Shown here: positions 11,779-23,857 of the stretch, piece after piece
How the letters are laid out: each line of letters begins with the position of its first letter
How positions within the stretch are numbered: position 1 is the stretch's first letter
DNA from: Lutjanus erythropterus
Lineage: Eukaryota > Chordata > Actinopteri > Lutjaniformes > Lutjanidae
Assembly (NCBI GenBank): GCA_020091685.1
Contig: CM034595.1
Span: 15,490,525 to 15,554,524 of the forward strand
DNA length: 64,000 nt
Reading direction: 5' to 3'
Notes under the pieces: model-generated
Told to the model about the DNA's origin: nothing
Database searches by the model: none
Seen by the model: the letters and a program-made list of their open reading frames with translations, nothing else
Made by a program: the position numbers and the translations under genes

Positions 11779-14290
11779 TCATTTGTGTTTGGACTTGCTG
11801 GCCAGAGCCTGCAGGTTAGCCGGACCACCCCACACTGTCCCAAACACGTCCTTCTCAGTCCTCAGAGCGTCTGACAGAGGGAGCTCTCTGCCTGACAGCA
11901 CCACCTTCTTCACAGCCTGGATCACTGGGGCGGGTCCTTTTGTGTAGCGACTGAGCCAGTTTTCAGCCTGCTGCAGCAGAGTCCCTGCACCCTGCTCATC
12001 CTGGGGGACCTCCAGGACTCCATCTGCCAGTCCAATCTGCAGGCCAAACTCAGGGTCCACTTTCAGAGCACCGCCGAGCAGCTTCAGAGCATTCTGGCTC
12101 CCGACAATGTGGACCAGTCGTGCTGCACCACCCCAGCCTGGAACCAGACCCATGTGTTTATGGACAAACTGGATCACACTGCCAGATGCTATTAACCTAC
12201 GAAAGACGCAACCAGTCAGAACATTAGAAAACTTCTGGATGAAAGGTGAAGATGGAAAAAAAAAGGTGTTTTTGTTTATTCGCCTATATAAAAACATCAC
12301 CTGAAATCGCAGGCAGTGGTGAGTTCTGCACCTCCACCCAGCGCTCTCCCCTCCACCAGAGCAACAGACATCAGAGGCAGCCTGCACTGAGAAAACTCTT
12401 CTGTCAGCATACTGTAGCACCCATTACATAACAACTCAACTCCAACTTCTTTAAGCTCAGACTGGTTGCTGCTGCTTTAGTCTGCACTGATATTTACTGG
12501 AGCAGTACAGAGGAAATGAGAGGCCTTACCTGAGTAGTCTTGTAAGAGCATTCTGCATGAACATACACATCTTCATCCCATCCTACAAGGCAGAAACATC
12601 ACTTAGAAACATCCCAGAGCCAAAGACAAGCAGAGACAAAGTGTCTTCTAACTTTCTGTTTTACTCTCATTTATTCCTATATTTCATATTATAATATAGT
12701 TTGAGCGAGTATTTTTGCATTGAGCTGCTGTTTTGTAACTGCTCTTCCATGTATGTTTGTCCATGTTTTATTTGTTTTAACAATTTTTACACACAAATAC
12801 ACATGCTTGCATACATGTGTGCATGCTTACATACTAACATTTTCTGCTTTAAAATGGGCTTTATTATTCTGTTACCAGTTGTAGCTTGACATCCCTTGTG
12901 TTATTTTCTGTATGTTAATCTTTGTGAAATTTTATTTAAATGGAGGCTTCAAACAAGTCCTCTGAGATTTTTTGTCTCTCTCTGCAGTGTATTTTTATTA
13001 TTATCTTTGCAATTTTTGAAATTGTGCAAAATAAAACTAAGGACTGAGGTAAGGTGGTGCAGTCAAACAGATGGATTACAGCAGACAGCAACAGAAGAGA
13101 TACTGTAAAGAATTTCTTTGCTTTGCTACCTGTGGGTTAGATATCGCCCTGACAGCGTTGAGGTCCGAGCCAGAGCAGAAAGTTCCAGCAGCACCCTGAA
13201 CAATGAGCCCTTTACAGTCTGTCCAGCTCTCCAGCTGGCTCACCCTCTCCTCCAGATCCACCATCATACTGCCTGAGAGGAGGAAAAACTCTGAACAATA
13301 AACTGAACCGCACATTGTACAATTGATTATGTATAAATTAATTTCATCCCCGTAATAACAAATCTGCTCAAGCCCCTCGAAGGAAAATACACGGTGTTGA
13401 ATGTCACCTTACCAGAGAAGGCGTTCATGCGGGAGGGGTTGTTAATGGTCAGGACAGCGACACCAGACTCCTGTTTGAGCAGATCGATGGAGCCTCCAGG
13501 AAAGGCCTGCAGCTTCTCTCTGATCTCCTCCTGGCTGAAGCCGTGGATGCTGGAGTACACACAGCCGCTACTCTGTCTCTGCAGCCGCCTGAGAGGAAAG
13601 AAAGACTTCAGAAAGTCATGAACAGCTACACCAGTACACACATATACAGTTAAGATACATTGCTAGTAGATTTTTTTAAGTATGTCATGACAGCATGTCT
13701 TCATGTCTATGTTGTTCTTTATGTGATTAAATGTTTGCTTTAAGCTAAATAATAAATTAATTCAAATCAAATAGAATATACTTTGTATAACTGTAGTAAA
13801 AACAAATGCTGTGCCTAATGGACATTAGACTGGTGTTGTTCAGGACTCAAAGTTATTGTTTGCACTCACAAACAGGAGGGAGATGAATGCTTTTAATACA
13901 CTCCCTTACTTCTCTATAAATCAGCCTGAAGGAGGCATGGCAGAAATCCACACAAACAAGCTAAACTTGTATCACATAAAACTGAACCGTCTCAATTTCT
14001 GACTCATTGTAGTCATGAGTCAGAATCCAAGAAATTATTAGTTTTACAGATTAGCATTTCACAACTCTCAGTACCTCAGAGATGCATTTTTATTGTTAGA
14101 CCTGTCCGTGTTTGTGATTTGTGATCAAATATTGTGAGTCCAGCTCAGCAGACTTTATGTCCCTTTATTTACGACTTTATTTACTGTCACCATGGTGATT
14201 AACAGTGATGCAGGCTGGGTTCCTTTACCTGACCCAGGCTGCACAGCTGCTGCTCCCAAGGAGCTGTCGCCTCACTGCACACAGCACCAT
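11779..14290 (-). CDS. echdc1: ethylmalonyl-CoA decarboxylase (ECHDC1)
   Basis: Six coding exons, all with GT-AG ends and matching phases: 14229-14290, 13413-13588, 13130-13272, 12530-12582, 12301-12381 and 11779-12196, totalling 933 bases (310 aa plus stop; human is about 307). It belongs to the crotonase (enoyl-CoA hydratase/isomerase) fold. Oxyanion-hole segments are visible as GTFCSGSDLNAV (exon 3) and ALGGGAELTTACDFR (exon 5). Exon 6 gives IQFVHKHMGLVPGWGG and ends GTVWGGPANLQALASKSKHK, both close to human. The family removes ethylmalonyl-CoA and methylmalonyl-CoA formed by side reactions of acetyl-CoA carboxylase, a metabolite-repair role. The start at 14290 lies one base inside its exon after a TTTTTCAG acceptor, so a non-coding exon probably lies upstream. 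The first 35 residues are Arg/Ser-rich and presequence-like, although the mammalian enzyme is described as cytosolic. Confidence 0.95.
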
Positions 14291-14850
14291 CCTGAAAAAG
14301 TATGGAGATGGAGAAACGTCTGAAAAAATGTTCACTTTTATCTTCACTGCAAGAAATAACCTCAGACATATTCAACATGTCATGTATATGATTTTTAATA
14401 CCACTGTTTAATTACATTTAAGGCATTTCTTTCAATAAAACAACAGATGTGAAAAAATAGGCATACTCTTCTGAGTAAATATGTATATTGTCAGTTCAAA
14501 ATTTTAAGTAAGGCAAAACAACAATAACTGGTTGAGTTAAAGAGCATCTGTCAAAAAACATTCAGAAGCAAAAACCTAAAAGACTGTAACAGTATAACAG
14601 AGGCATTCATTAGTAAATGTGAATTTAAGATATTTTAAGGTCCTGTAGCCACCCAAATATGACTTTGTTTAAAAAAGAGATGGACACATATACTATAAGG
14701 AGGGAAAAAATTAGAGGACAAAGAGCATTGCCAATATACCAAGCTGACTGAGTGAGAATGGCAGCAAGTATTGTTTGTGAGCACGTTGTGCAAAGAAAAT
14801 CACCGGAATCAAATTAATTCCTATGACTTCTAACATAATTGGGACTGTGA

Positions 14851-15054
14851 TAGACCTTTTTCACAGCAGTCATTTTGACACACAAAACAGCTGTTACTGA
14901 TAACAATAACGATGACCCTGTGTCCCATGAAACAATGACAGAAAAGACCCTGAAACTGGATCAGGTAAAATAAATCCAACAATCCCTGATTTGATGATTT
15001 ACACCTGTTCTCCCTCCCTGTGGCATGTCAAAAAGTCTTCTGTGAAAAGGGTTT
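14851..15054. mobile_element. MITE, diverged member of the same family, copy 2
   Basis: It opens with GACCTTTTTCACAGCAGTCATTTTGAC and closes with GTCAAAAAGTCTTCTGTGAAAAGGG, an imperfect inverted pair. These ends match those of the more complete copies in the window, while the interior differs. Confidence 0.45.
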
Positions 15055-15380
15055 ATTAAAATATAGTATTAAACTGGCTTTGATACTGTGATGTATTTGG
15101 TAGCTCACAAAGGTGTAGAATAAACAGCTATCTTGTGTTTCATTAAGAAGCTCTCATGTACTAACTACAGCAAGTACAAATACAGCTGTGTAAGCTTGTA
15201 AGGGAATTTACACACAGCACCATCAAAAGGACCTCAATGGAGATTTTAACTGATGAAAAGCAAACATGAAGTGAGAGAACCTGATAATAATCATTGATAA
15301 TCACCAAAGGCTCATTTCACTTATACCTTTTACTCTAAACTTTAAAATTCAAATATGTTGTTTTATTGGCAAAAATAAAA

Positions 15381-15626
15381 GACCTTCTTCATGGCAGCCA
15401 TATAAATATGAAGTAGAGGGCTAAACACAGGTGTTACCACTGATATTGATTAAGGACCCGTTCCATTAAGTGTTGCAGAGTCCTTTCATTGAGCCAACAT
15501 GCCACAGCAGCAGCCCCCTGACTCCGTTCAACCAGAATGGAACAGACCTTTGAATAGTATCATTGGTAACACCTGTGTTTACTATTTCATGACAAACTGG
15601 CTGCTGGGACAAGGGCCTGTTGCCAA
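15381..15626. mobile_element. foldback MITE, AACACAGGTGTTACC family, copy 3
   Basis: The left arm (GGCAGCCATATAAATATG, then AAACACAGGTGTTACC) is inverted at the right (GGTAACACCTGTGTTTAC, then CATGACAAACTGGCTGCTG). Near-complete member, about 245 bp, upstream of the echdc1 coding start. Confidence 0.7.
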
Positions 15627-16210
15627 ATAGGATGCTAAAGTCATCAAACAGGTCGGATTAACTATAGGTTTGTAATATTTAGCAAGGCTGAGTTACTGAC
15701 TGTACTGCTATACTTCGATGTTTAATGGAACACATCCAGCATTCATGTTTAATGATATGTTTCTGGTTGAAACCACTGCGATACGGAAGCAAACCAGTTA
15801 CACAAACCACTCATAAATAAGTTCGCTATAGTTTTGAATGTCCATACGAACTGTTGTTGTGCAGTAAACCATTGAATTCAACAGTTAGAAAGCTGAATGT
15901 CAAACAAGGTTCGAGTATCTAACTTCAAAACATATGCGCACAACGAGCCGCACAGAAAACCAACAGACTGCGTAAAACATGTTTACCACTATAGCACTTA
16001 CAAACCATTTAGCACCCACCAACCTTGCTTATTATTGACAGTCCTGTGGTGTTACTCTGAAATCTGTCCCCTCGAAACTAGAGCTCTTGCTTCGGAAGTA
16101 CATAATGGGAACACAAATGTAGTTCCTAACTCCTCCACGAGGGGGCGAAGAATACCACGACGCAGCAAACATGAACTGGGATTCATTTACAACAGGGGTG
16201 ACAAACTCAC

Positions 16211-16255
16211 ATCAGCGTTGTAGGTGCCCTCAAAAGGCCGGTTGTCAATGTAGAC
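16211..16255 (-). other. orphan exon-like segment upstream of echdc1
   Basis: On the minus strand, an acceptor (TTTTTATAG) and a good donor (GTGAGT) bracket 45 bases, exactly 15 codons with no stop: VYIDNRPFEGTYNAD. I do not recognise the peptide. It could be a 5' UTR exon of echdc1, a lost exon of another gene, or chance. Confidence 0.25.
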
Positions 16256-17342
16256 CTATAAAAACGTAATTTGTACCATATCATATAGTTGATTCTGCAT
16301 TTAATTATTGAATTGAGTAACAACTTAATAATTGATAACTAGCTATGAAAGTAGAAGTGTTGGAAAAATACTGTCAGACATTGATTAAGCTCCTTTATGG
16401 GGTCAAAGTTCACAAACAGTTAGTTTCTCTTTTATTTTCACATTCAAATTTTGCCTTATCTGCATGACCATAGTTACATTAGTACACAGGATATATTGTT
16501 CTGGGCATGTACTGTAAACAAGGCTTGCAAATAACCTAGAATGTAATAATAAAAAAAAAAAAGGGGGGGGGCAGTTATGGGCGACAGTTCAGCATGTTTT
16601 AGTGTGAAAATACTCATCTTCTGAATCTTTGATAGATGACAGATAAAAGTAGGTAGTTTACCACATCACAGACAACAGAAGTTGTATTAAATTTTCATCT
16701 TATTTAAAATATACTCATATGGTAATGTAAATGGTGTATGGATAGGCATAACAGAAGACAGCTGGTGGACAGTTTTCTGGCATTTATTGGCTCCTGCAGA
16801 AGACATAAAACATTCTTATGGCTTTCTGGACTCTCCCATCTGCACTTCTGGCCCCTCGGCAATCCAAAACAGCACCGTCTGATTTACTTTTTTTTTTTTT
16901 TTTTCTCAAAATGCATATGAGTTTATTATCTTAACATTATATTACACTTTCAAATCACTTTACACATTTCTCTATCAAGAGCTATGAAATTTTACCCGAA
17001 AACATTTTCAACAGTAAATATCCTAAAAAGCGTGAAAATTTTGTTAAATAAAAATAACTTATAGAGATAAAATTCACAAACACTCAGACATTTTTAGTTA
17101 AATGACAAATAAGTTTCAGCAACACAATTTGGAAATAATAATTAATAAAGTGCATTTTTAACTCTGTTACAGTAGCAGGTTTTTAAGGTAGAAATTATAT
17201 TTTCACCAAATCACTGTACTTTGTTGCAATGTTAACATAATCCTCAGCAAATAAACATTTAATCAAAGGAATATTTGCACTGAGGAACTTTAAATCTTAA
17301 ACTCACTGTACTCTGTTTGACACTTTACTACATGTTTTTCAG
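16256..17342. other. AT-rich spacer before the Ig-receptor fragment
   Basis: There is no convincing signal-peptide exon in this stretch, although the receptor needs one. Simple-sequence landmarks are an A-run directly joined to a G-run near 16549-16569 and a T-run near 16888-16904. Confidence 0.45.
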
Positions 17343-20117
17343 ATCTTCATTCCTCAGCGTCTCTCACAGTGAGTCCTGACAGAGTGCAACACTTCACCAA
17401 AGACTCTGTCTCACTGACCTGTGAAGGAAACTCTGCTGAGTGGAGAGTGAGGAGGTTTACTGAGAACAGCTACACACCATCCTGCTCTGACTGGTGGACA
17501 ATGACTGGATCCACATGCAACATAAACAGTAACCTGCAGAGTGATGCAGAGTACTGGTGTGAGTCTGGATCAGGAGAGTTCAGCAACGCAGTCAACATCA
17601 CAGTACAGGGTCTCATTTCATTACATTTATTTTCTTTCATAAATAATTTTAAACATCTCATTATGTGTTTCAACATATATTAAATGTTGAGTATCTTCAT
17701 TGAGGAGTACAGCTCACTGACATTTTAAGAGTTTGGCCAGTTACATTACAATATGACATCTAGATGACTAACATTATACAAAATATTCTTTTTCTGTAGA
17801 TTTTTCTGGATATTTAATTTTTGCCACAAAAAATGTTGCCTGTCTTTCAGTGTATTTTGTTAAAGCTTTTATTTCATTTCCAATGAGAGCACAGTCACAA
17901 ATCTCCCCTGGCTGAAAAACATTCAATCACCTGATTATGATGAGGAGATGCAGTGTACAATAGATTTGTGTAGATTTCTAACATTTATATCAGTCATCAC
18001 CATTAAAGTCATGTGAAGGAACTTTTAGATACTTTTTTAATTTGGTCAAACATTACTTCTACAGTAAGAGATGTAAGTTGAATGCAGACAGGATGAAACA
18101 TCAGTTTTTATGATCACTTCGAAAAATGAATGTTCATTACTAGGAAAAAACAAAATATGTGATTTATTCACATACATCCACTCATTCTGAAGTTTCTCAA
18201 CCAGCTGATCTCTGACTGAAACCTCATTTTCTTTGACTGTTTTACAGATAAAAACATATGATCCTGGTGAGTCCTGTCCATCCTGTGACTGAGGGAGATT
18301 CTGTCAGTCTGAGCTGCAAATTGAGAGAAGAAAACTTTGTGTCCAATGTGTTTTTCTATCAAAATGATAAAATCATTCAAAGTGATACCAGAAGGGAGCT
18401 GAATATCTCGGCAGTGTCAAAGTCAGATGAAGGATTCTACAAGTGTGGACACTCAGGACAAGAGTCAGCACAGAGCTGGATGTCAGTTCAGGGTGAGGAG
18501 GATTAAAACTATTCTTTATGTAAACAGGTTTTCTGTCTGGGAAAGAAAATTGCTTCAACGCATAATCATATCCTTTTTTATATATATTTTGGGGCCTTTA
18601 TTATCTATATGTATGCCTTTATTTTAGACAGGACAGCTGAAGTGAAGACAGGAAAGTTGGAGAGAGAGTCAGAGCTGAAGCAGAATTAGAACCCTCAGCC
18701 TCAGTACATGAGGAAAACACTCTACCAACTGAACTATCAAGCCACCCTTAGTTTGAGTTTAAAGTAGCAGACGACTTCATTTTTTGGGCTCTGTAAAAAA
18801 AAAAGAATGCTGCCTGTTAAGCTGAAAAGAGTCTGCATCAGTGGTGGTGACATTTATTATGAATGGCTAATGATTGGGATGTGATTGGGATTATTGGATG
18901 TACGTTCCAAGTTGTCCAAGACAGCAAATCAAATCACATTACCAAGGTCTCTTTCCCACACCTGATGAATAGCAAGTCAGTCACCTTGGTCTAATTCCAG
19001 TCCGGCCTCTACAGGCTCCCACTATACACTGCACTGCATTTGTGCAAACTACAAGAGTAGCACCTCTTTAGTGTCCAGGATTGAGGAAACGCTTTGTATC
19101 TACAAATCTAAGTTCTGTGAGGTTACTTCCAAAGGATAAGTAATAAGCAGCCAAGAGAAAGACTGATTGTGTCCCAGAGCTTGTTTTGGGTATTAATTTC
19201 TCCCCGCTTAACCCTTAATGACAAGACCCTCCACAGCCATGAGTGTGACTCCACACAGTTACACTCATTACACTGAGAGGGTGTATGGGCCAGATAAGAA
19301 TCCGGTTTCTAAGTAGCTACAACAGACGACCACTACGCGTCAGCAGAGAGGGAACTTGTAAAATCTCCCACATATTTAGAGACCTTTTAGACCTCTGGGT
19401 GTTATTAAGTTTGTCTGCTTCATAGACAGTATCATGATTATTATCGTATGTTGTTTTCCAATATATTTCTATTTCACAGATATGGGGAAAAAACATTTTT
19501 AGGGGGTTAAAAAACAAACAAACATGGGAGTGCTGTTACAACAACTAATTTGATTGGATATGTCTGAAAAAAACACGAGGGGATTTCTGTTCTACCTGTC
19601 AATCATCCATTCATCCGTCCAGCTGATCAGTTCTGTATTTATCTGCTGAGTAAACACATCCTGAGTTCTGGTTTCTGTTTTAGATGACAATCTGTTGTAT
19701 GCTCAAGTCAACAAATGCAATAAAGGCAAAGCCAAGAAAAACAAAGGTAAGTAAAGTTTGCATTCGCCTGCAGCTGTTTTTGTCTAACATGCTGATCTTG
19801 GACACAGTGCAGTATGTGTTCAATTTTTTCTGAAACCGTACTGAGCTGACAATGTACCTGTCAGCTCAGTACGTTATCTTTTTTCTTTTTATCATGACAT
19901 CAAACATTTCTCCATTTATAGGAAAACCACCTCCTGAAGGACCTGATGAAGCTCTTTATTTTGAAATTAGACCACAGACAGATTTTGGTAATAATGCTGC
20001 CATAAGATATGCATACTTTCAAAGGGTAAAAGTCAGAACAACATGTCAGAAAGCATCCTTACATCTTCAATAACCTTACGTCATGTTTTTTGGTGTGTTT
20101 TTTTTCCAGGTCCGTAA
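17343..20117 (+). pseudogene. Fc-receptor-like immunoglobulin-domain gene, incomplete
   Basis: Five exon-like pieces with GT-AG borders, all phase 1. At 17343-17609 is an Ig domain with cysteines in VSLTCEGNS and AEYWCESGSG. At 18248-18492 is a second Ig domain (SPVHPVTEGDSVSLSCKL, then EGFYKCGHSG). The tail comes from 19684-19746 (DDNLLYAQVNK), 19922-19987 (GPDEALYFEIRPQTDF) and 20110-20117 (ends G-P-stop). This two-domain layout with a tyrosine tail matches the teleost Fc-gamma-receptor / FcRL-like family. LLYAQV fits the ITIM pattern; ALYFEI is ITIM-like but has A at the -2 position. No signal-peptide exon was found before 17343 and no membrane exon between 18493 and 19683, where a SINE lies. 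The phase-1 reading of the second Ig exon runs into a stop within its first five codons, and the recognisable frame begins just after. It is probably a broken or truncated paralogue; a gene with distant 5' exons or a soluble form is less likely. Confidence 0.7.
18593..18747 (-). mobile_element. tRNA-derived SINE, copy 1, inside the receptor gene
   Basis: On the minus strand the head reads GGGTGGCTTGATAGTTCAGTTGG (A-box-like part TAGTTCAGTTGG), followed by a degenerate B box (GGTTCTAATTC). It matches the better-preserved copy at 46190-46347. It lies in the interval where the membrane-spanning exon should be. Confidence 0.65.
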
Positions 20118-21887
20118 AGAGAGATGGCAGAAAACAGCAGAAATATGGTTGACATCACTTAGTAGTCTGTACAGTTAAACAACAACAGCAACAATAATAA
20201 CAATAATATTGATAATAATAATAATAATAACTGTATTATAAACATAGAATTTACAAAGTGCCTTGACAGACAAAGCAAAAGAGCAGGATACCCAGGAGGC
20301 AATGCGACAACATGAAGCCAAGCCAAGGATTGAATTATAATATTATTTGTGATTATTATTAGAATTATTATTATAATAATGTTTTCATTGATGTATAATC
20401 ACATCCGCAACTAGAAGGCATCTCCTCAGACGGCAGCTGTTGGTTGGGGCCCCTCCTCACTGCAGGCTTTTTTTTTCTTTTCTTTTATCTTTCTTTTATC
20501 TATCTTTTCTTTTTTAGCCAAAAGGTCAAAGGTCAGCTTCACTGTGACATCATGATGTTCAGCTCTCTCTCAGTCTCTATCAGTCTGTGCTTCTCTTTAA
20601 AAATAGTCTCTACTCAGTAGGGCTTGAATGTTTTCTAATGTTTTATCTGCACTATAGAATTTGTTAACATTAATCAGTGTTAAAAAATAATACTTGTTGG
20701 AGCAACTCAGCCTTTTTGTGTCTTATTGCATTCATCCGTCACTGTCAGCCCAGCTACAGTTACTTTGTGCATTTTTAAAAACTATATTAGAGTCAAAAAA
20801 TGAAAACTTGAGGATATTTAGTGGAAGAAGTTCTTTGCTTTAGTAGCAATTAACACAGAAAAACGTCTTAATCACAAATAAAGATGCATTCGAGATGTTT
20901 CTCTATTAAAAGTCCGCAAGTGCCAACTGAAAACCTTGCCTCCACAGCTGGAAATATTTCTGACACAATAGTTCTTTACTTTAAATTTTAAAAAAGTCAG
21001 TTTAAGGTTTCACCTTAGGGCCACATTCTTTATTCTCTTATATGAACATGTAATATTTTATCACAGTCTAGTAAAATCCTTGTATCTCCAGTGTTGGAGG
21101 ACAGAGTGACCAGATGAAAATTTGGCTGTGGTCAAACGCTGTCAAACAGATTGAAATGTATTGAATAATTTACAGTAACACCAGAATCTAACTCTGATAA
21201 TTTGTTATTAATGTCATAAAGATCAGTTGCAGAGGGTAATATGAAGCACAGTGTCCTGGCTGTTTACAAGACATATGAACATTTACACACAGCTGACAGA
21301 TGTGTTACAGTCATTTTAAACATCCTTTCAGCAACTAGGTTGTCATTAAGCTGTAGGAGCTCACATTTTTTAAATAATATATTTTTATATTAAATTCCTC
21401 CCACTGTAGCAGCTGAACTTTCTGTTATCTGGTTTAAAACAGTTCGACAGCAATCCATTATTTATGACAACCTAATCAGTGCAAATACATCCATATTTTA
21501 CAAAATGTAACAGGACATTTTATTAAATAAAAGCAGGAATTATAACCTATATATAATTTCCTACAGTATGCAGACAGCTCTTGTTGTAGCTTATTGGTGT
21601 AGGCTAACAGACAATTTTCAGGACCAACTGGACAGGATTTGGGATTTGGGACAACTGCTCAAAATTCAGGACTGTTAAAGATTATATATGGCATTATGGT
21701 TCTTACAGGTTGAAAGGGTTTTCCAACAGCTGAGACGAACCAAAAATGCTTTGTGATTGACTGTTTACATATAAAAAAGTAGCTCATTAAATATGTAGAA
21801 CCATGCTGAATGGAACACGGAACTATATGACATCATGATGATGCTGTAGAACTCCTGTCACACATCAGACACTTTATCATTTCACAG
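20118..21887. other. spacer between the receptor fragment and the kinase pseudogene
   Basis: It holds a (TAA)n-type microsatellite near 20188-20230 and a pyrimidine run near 20467-20515. I saw no coding exon. The remainder is AT-rich. Confidence 0.5.
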
Positions 21888-22331
21888 AGTACAAGTGGAC
21901 AGAAGACGAGTTTATCCTCAGCGACTGAAAATCATAGTTACAGGTAAGACACCGTTTGGTCATACTTTATTTTACAGTACAATGATAAGATGTAACAAGC
22001 CAAACTTGGTATCAACTAGAAATAACATTTTTAGTAGCCAGTAAACACAAAGTTTATAGGAGTTAACAAGCTGTACTTGGTATCAAATTAGACAAAACAG
22101 GAAACTGTATTTTTATTAGACCCTAAACAAACACAGCGTAACCCAAATAAGAGCTATTAAATCAAACTTTAATCTGCATCAAATTACACAAAAATTAGTA
22201 ATAATGTTTTTATTAGCAGTAAACAAACAGTTATACCATTATAAGAGCTGACAAGCTGTACTTTGTATCAAATTAGACAAAAGCTAGAAATATTTATTAT
22301 TATTTATTATTAAACACAGAGTTATACCTGT

Positions 22332-22865
22332 ACACTGTAAAACCAAATGCTCAATTTAATTAATTGTAGTAAGTAGTCAAAAGTAAATTTACTGAATATG
22401 AAATGATGTCTTAAGTTAAAATTAATCAATTCTACTGTAAAAAAGAGAAAACTCAAAATTTCAAGGCAAATGCATTCAACAGATTTTAGAGTTCTGATTC
22501 AAGCTCAAGTTCACAAAGCTCAAAGTTTTGAAATAACCTTAAAAGTTTTGCTGACCTATAATCTTTTGATGAGATAATTTACTTTTCTTCTTTAGATAAA
22601 ACTGAATCTTTGCTTTTCAAAAATTGTTCAGTCAATTATGAACCTGATGTGTCTTTATTTGAGCGCTTGAAAATTAGTTGCAAGTGAAAATTAGTATAAA
22701 TTATTAACCATTACTAACTTCAAAGAGTTTCTCTCTCTAGAGTTTATCTAAAGAAGAAAAATAAAAACATCATTAGCTGGCAAAACTTTTTCAAAACTTG
22801 AGTTTGGGTTGTGCTCAAACCCTAAAAGTAAATTGCCTTGAAAAGTTTTTCTGGTTTTACAGTGT
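22332..22865. mobile_element. foldback MITE with ACACTGTAAAACC ends
   Basis: The left end ACACTGTAAAACC is mirrored by GGTTTTACAGTGT at 22853-22865, and the interior arms are also inverted (AAAAGTTTTGC... against ...GCAAAACTTTTTC). A further related end (GGGTTTACAGTGTA) lies near 23051-23064, so a second or extended copy may follow. It lies in an intron of the kinase pseudogene. Confidence 0.65.
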
Positions 22866-23528
22866 GTTAACTTTTAGCAGTGAGAGTGAGTTACATTTAC
22901 TGAAAATATTTGAGTTCCTTAATCAAATATTTTAATTTACACACTGTTATCATATAACAGTAACTATATTTAAGTTCTGATAATCTCCAACTTTTAAGTT
23001 TATCAACTCAAAAAACTGGCAACAGATTTTTGAGAATTGCTAACTTATTTGGGTTTACAGTGTATAAGAGCTAGCAAACTGTGGGTTATTAAAATAATAG
23101 ACAAAACTATAAATAATATACACATATATATCTATATTTGTGTGTGTTAAATGCAAATGTAGTTGCAGGATCAGATGTCAGACACGCAGCTGAACACTGA
23201 GCTGTTTAACAGATTATCACAATTCAGAACAATTCAAACTAATCCGCTCTTCTTCTTCTCTCTTTAAGAAAACTACAATGGATGAGACACATTCATTCAG
23301 CATGGGACCCTGACCTTCTTGAAATGGAGTTCCTGTTCCCTGAGAACTATCAGGTGGAGTCATATTTGGGTGCCGTGTTTTCGGGCAGGTGATGAGGTGT
23401 CTCAAGAAGGACACCAACGAGATCGTTGCTGTAAAGGTTCCTAGATGCAACTCCGACATCCGTGATGAAGTAAGTCCATTCTTTCATCAGCATGTTTACA
23501 CTGCTTTTATCTAAATATCAGTGTTTAT

Positions 23529-23857
23529 TAGGGATGTAACGACACCAGAAACGCTGAATACCGCAGTGTAAAGTCCATGATACTATCATGATATTAACAC
23601 TTTTGAAGATTAATCTCAAGTATACAGCAGTTTCGTTCATGTAAAATTTGTTCTTCCTTTTAAGTTAAAGCACTTCTGGTTTCCTTCCCTTATTAAAATA
23701 AATTAAAATTAGTCTCTCTTGACAAAAACAATGCTGAGTCACTAGCAGTCCTTTCATAAAAAATAAAATAAAAATTACAAATTTAAAAATTAACCATGTT
23801 TGATACGGTATTAAGACAATTTTTATTGACGATATTTGAAATATTGTTACATCCCTA
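23529..23857. mobile_element. hAT-like MITE in a kinase-pseudogene intron
   Basis: The ends are TAGGGATGTAAC and GTTACATCCCTA, a 12-bp perfect inverted pair. The flanks GTGTTTAT (23521-23528) and ATGTTTAT (23858-23865) match at 7 of 8 bases, as expected for a hAT 8-bp target duplication. The element is 329 bp with no coding capacity. Confidence 0.75.
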
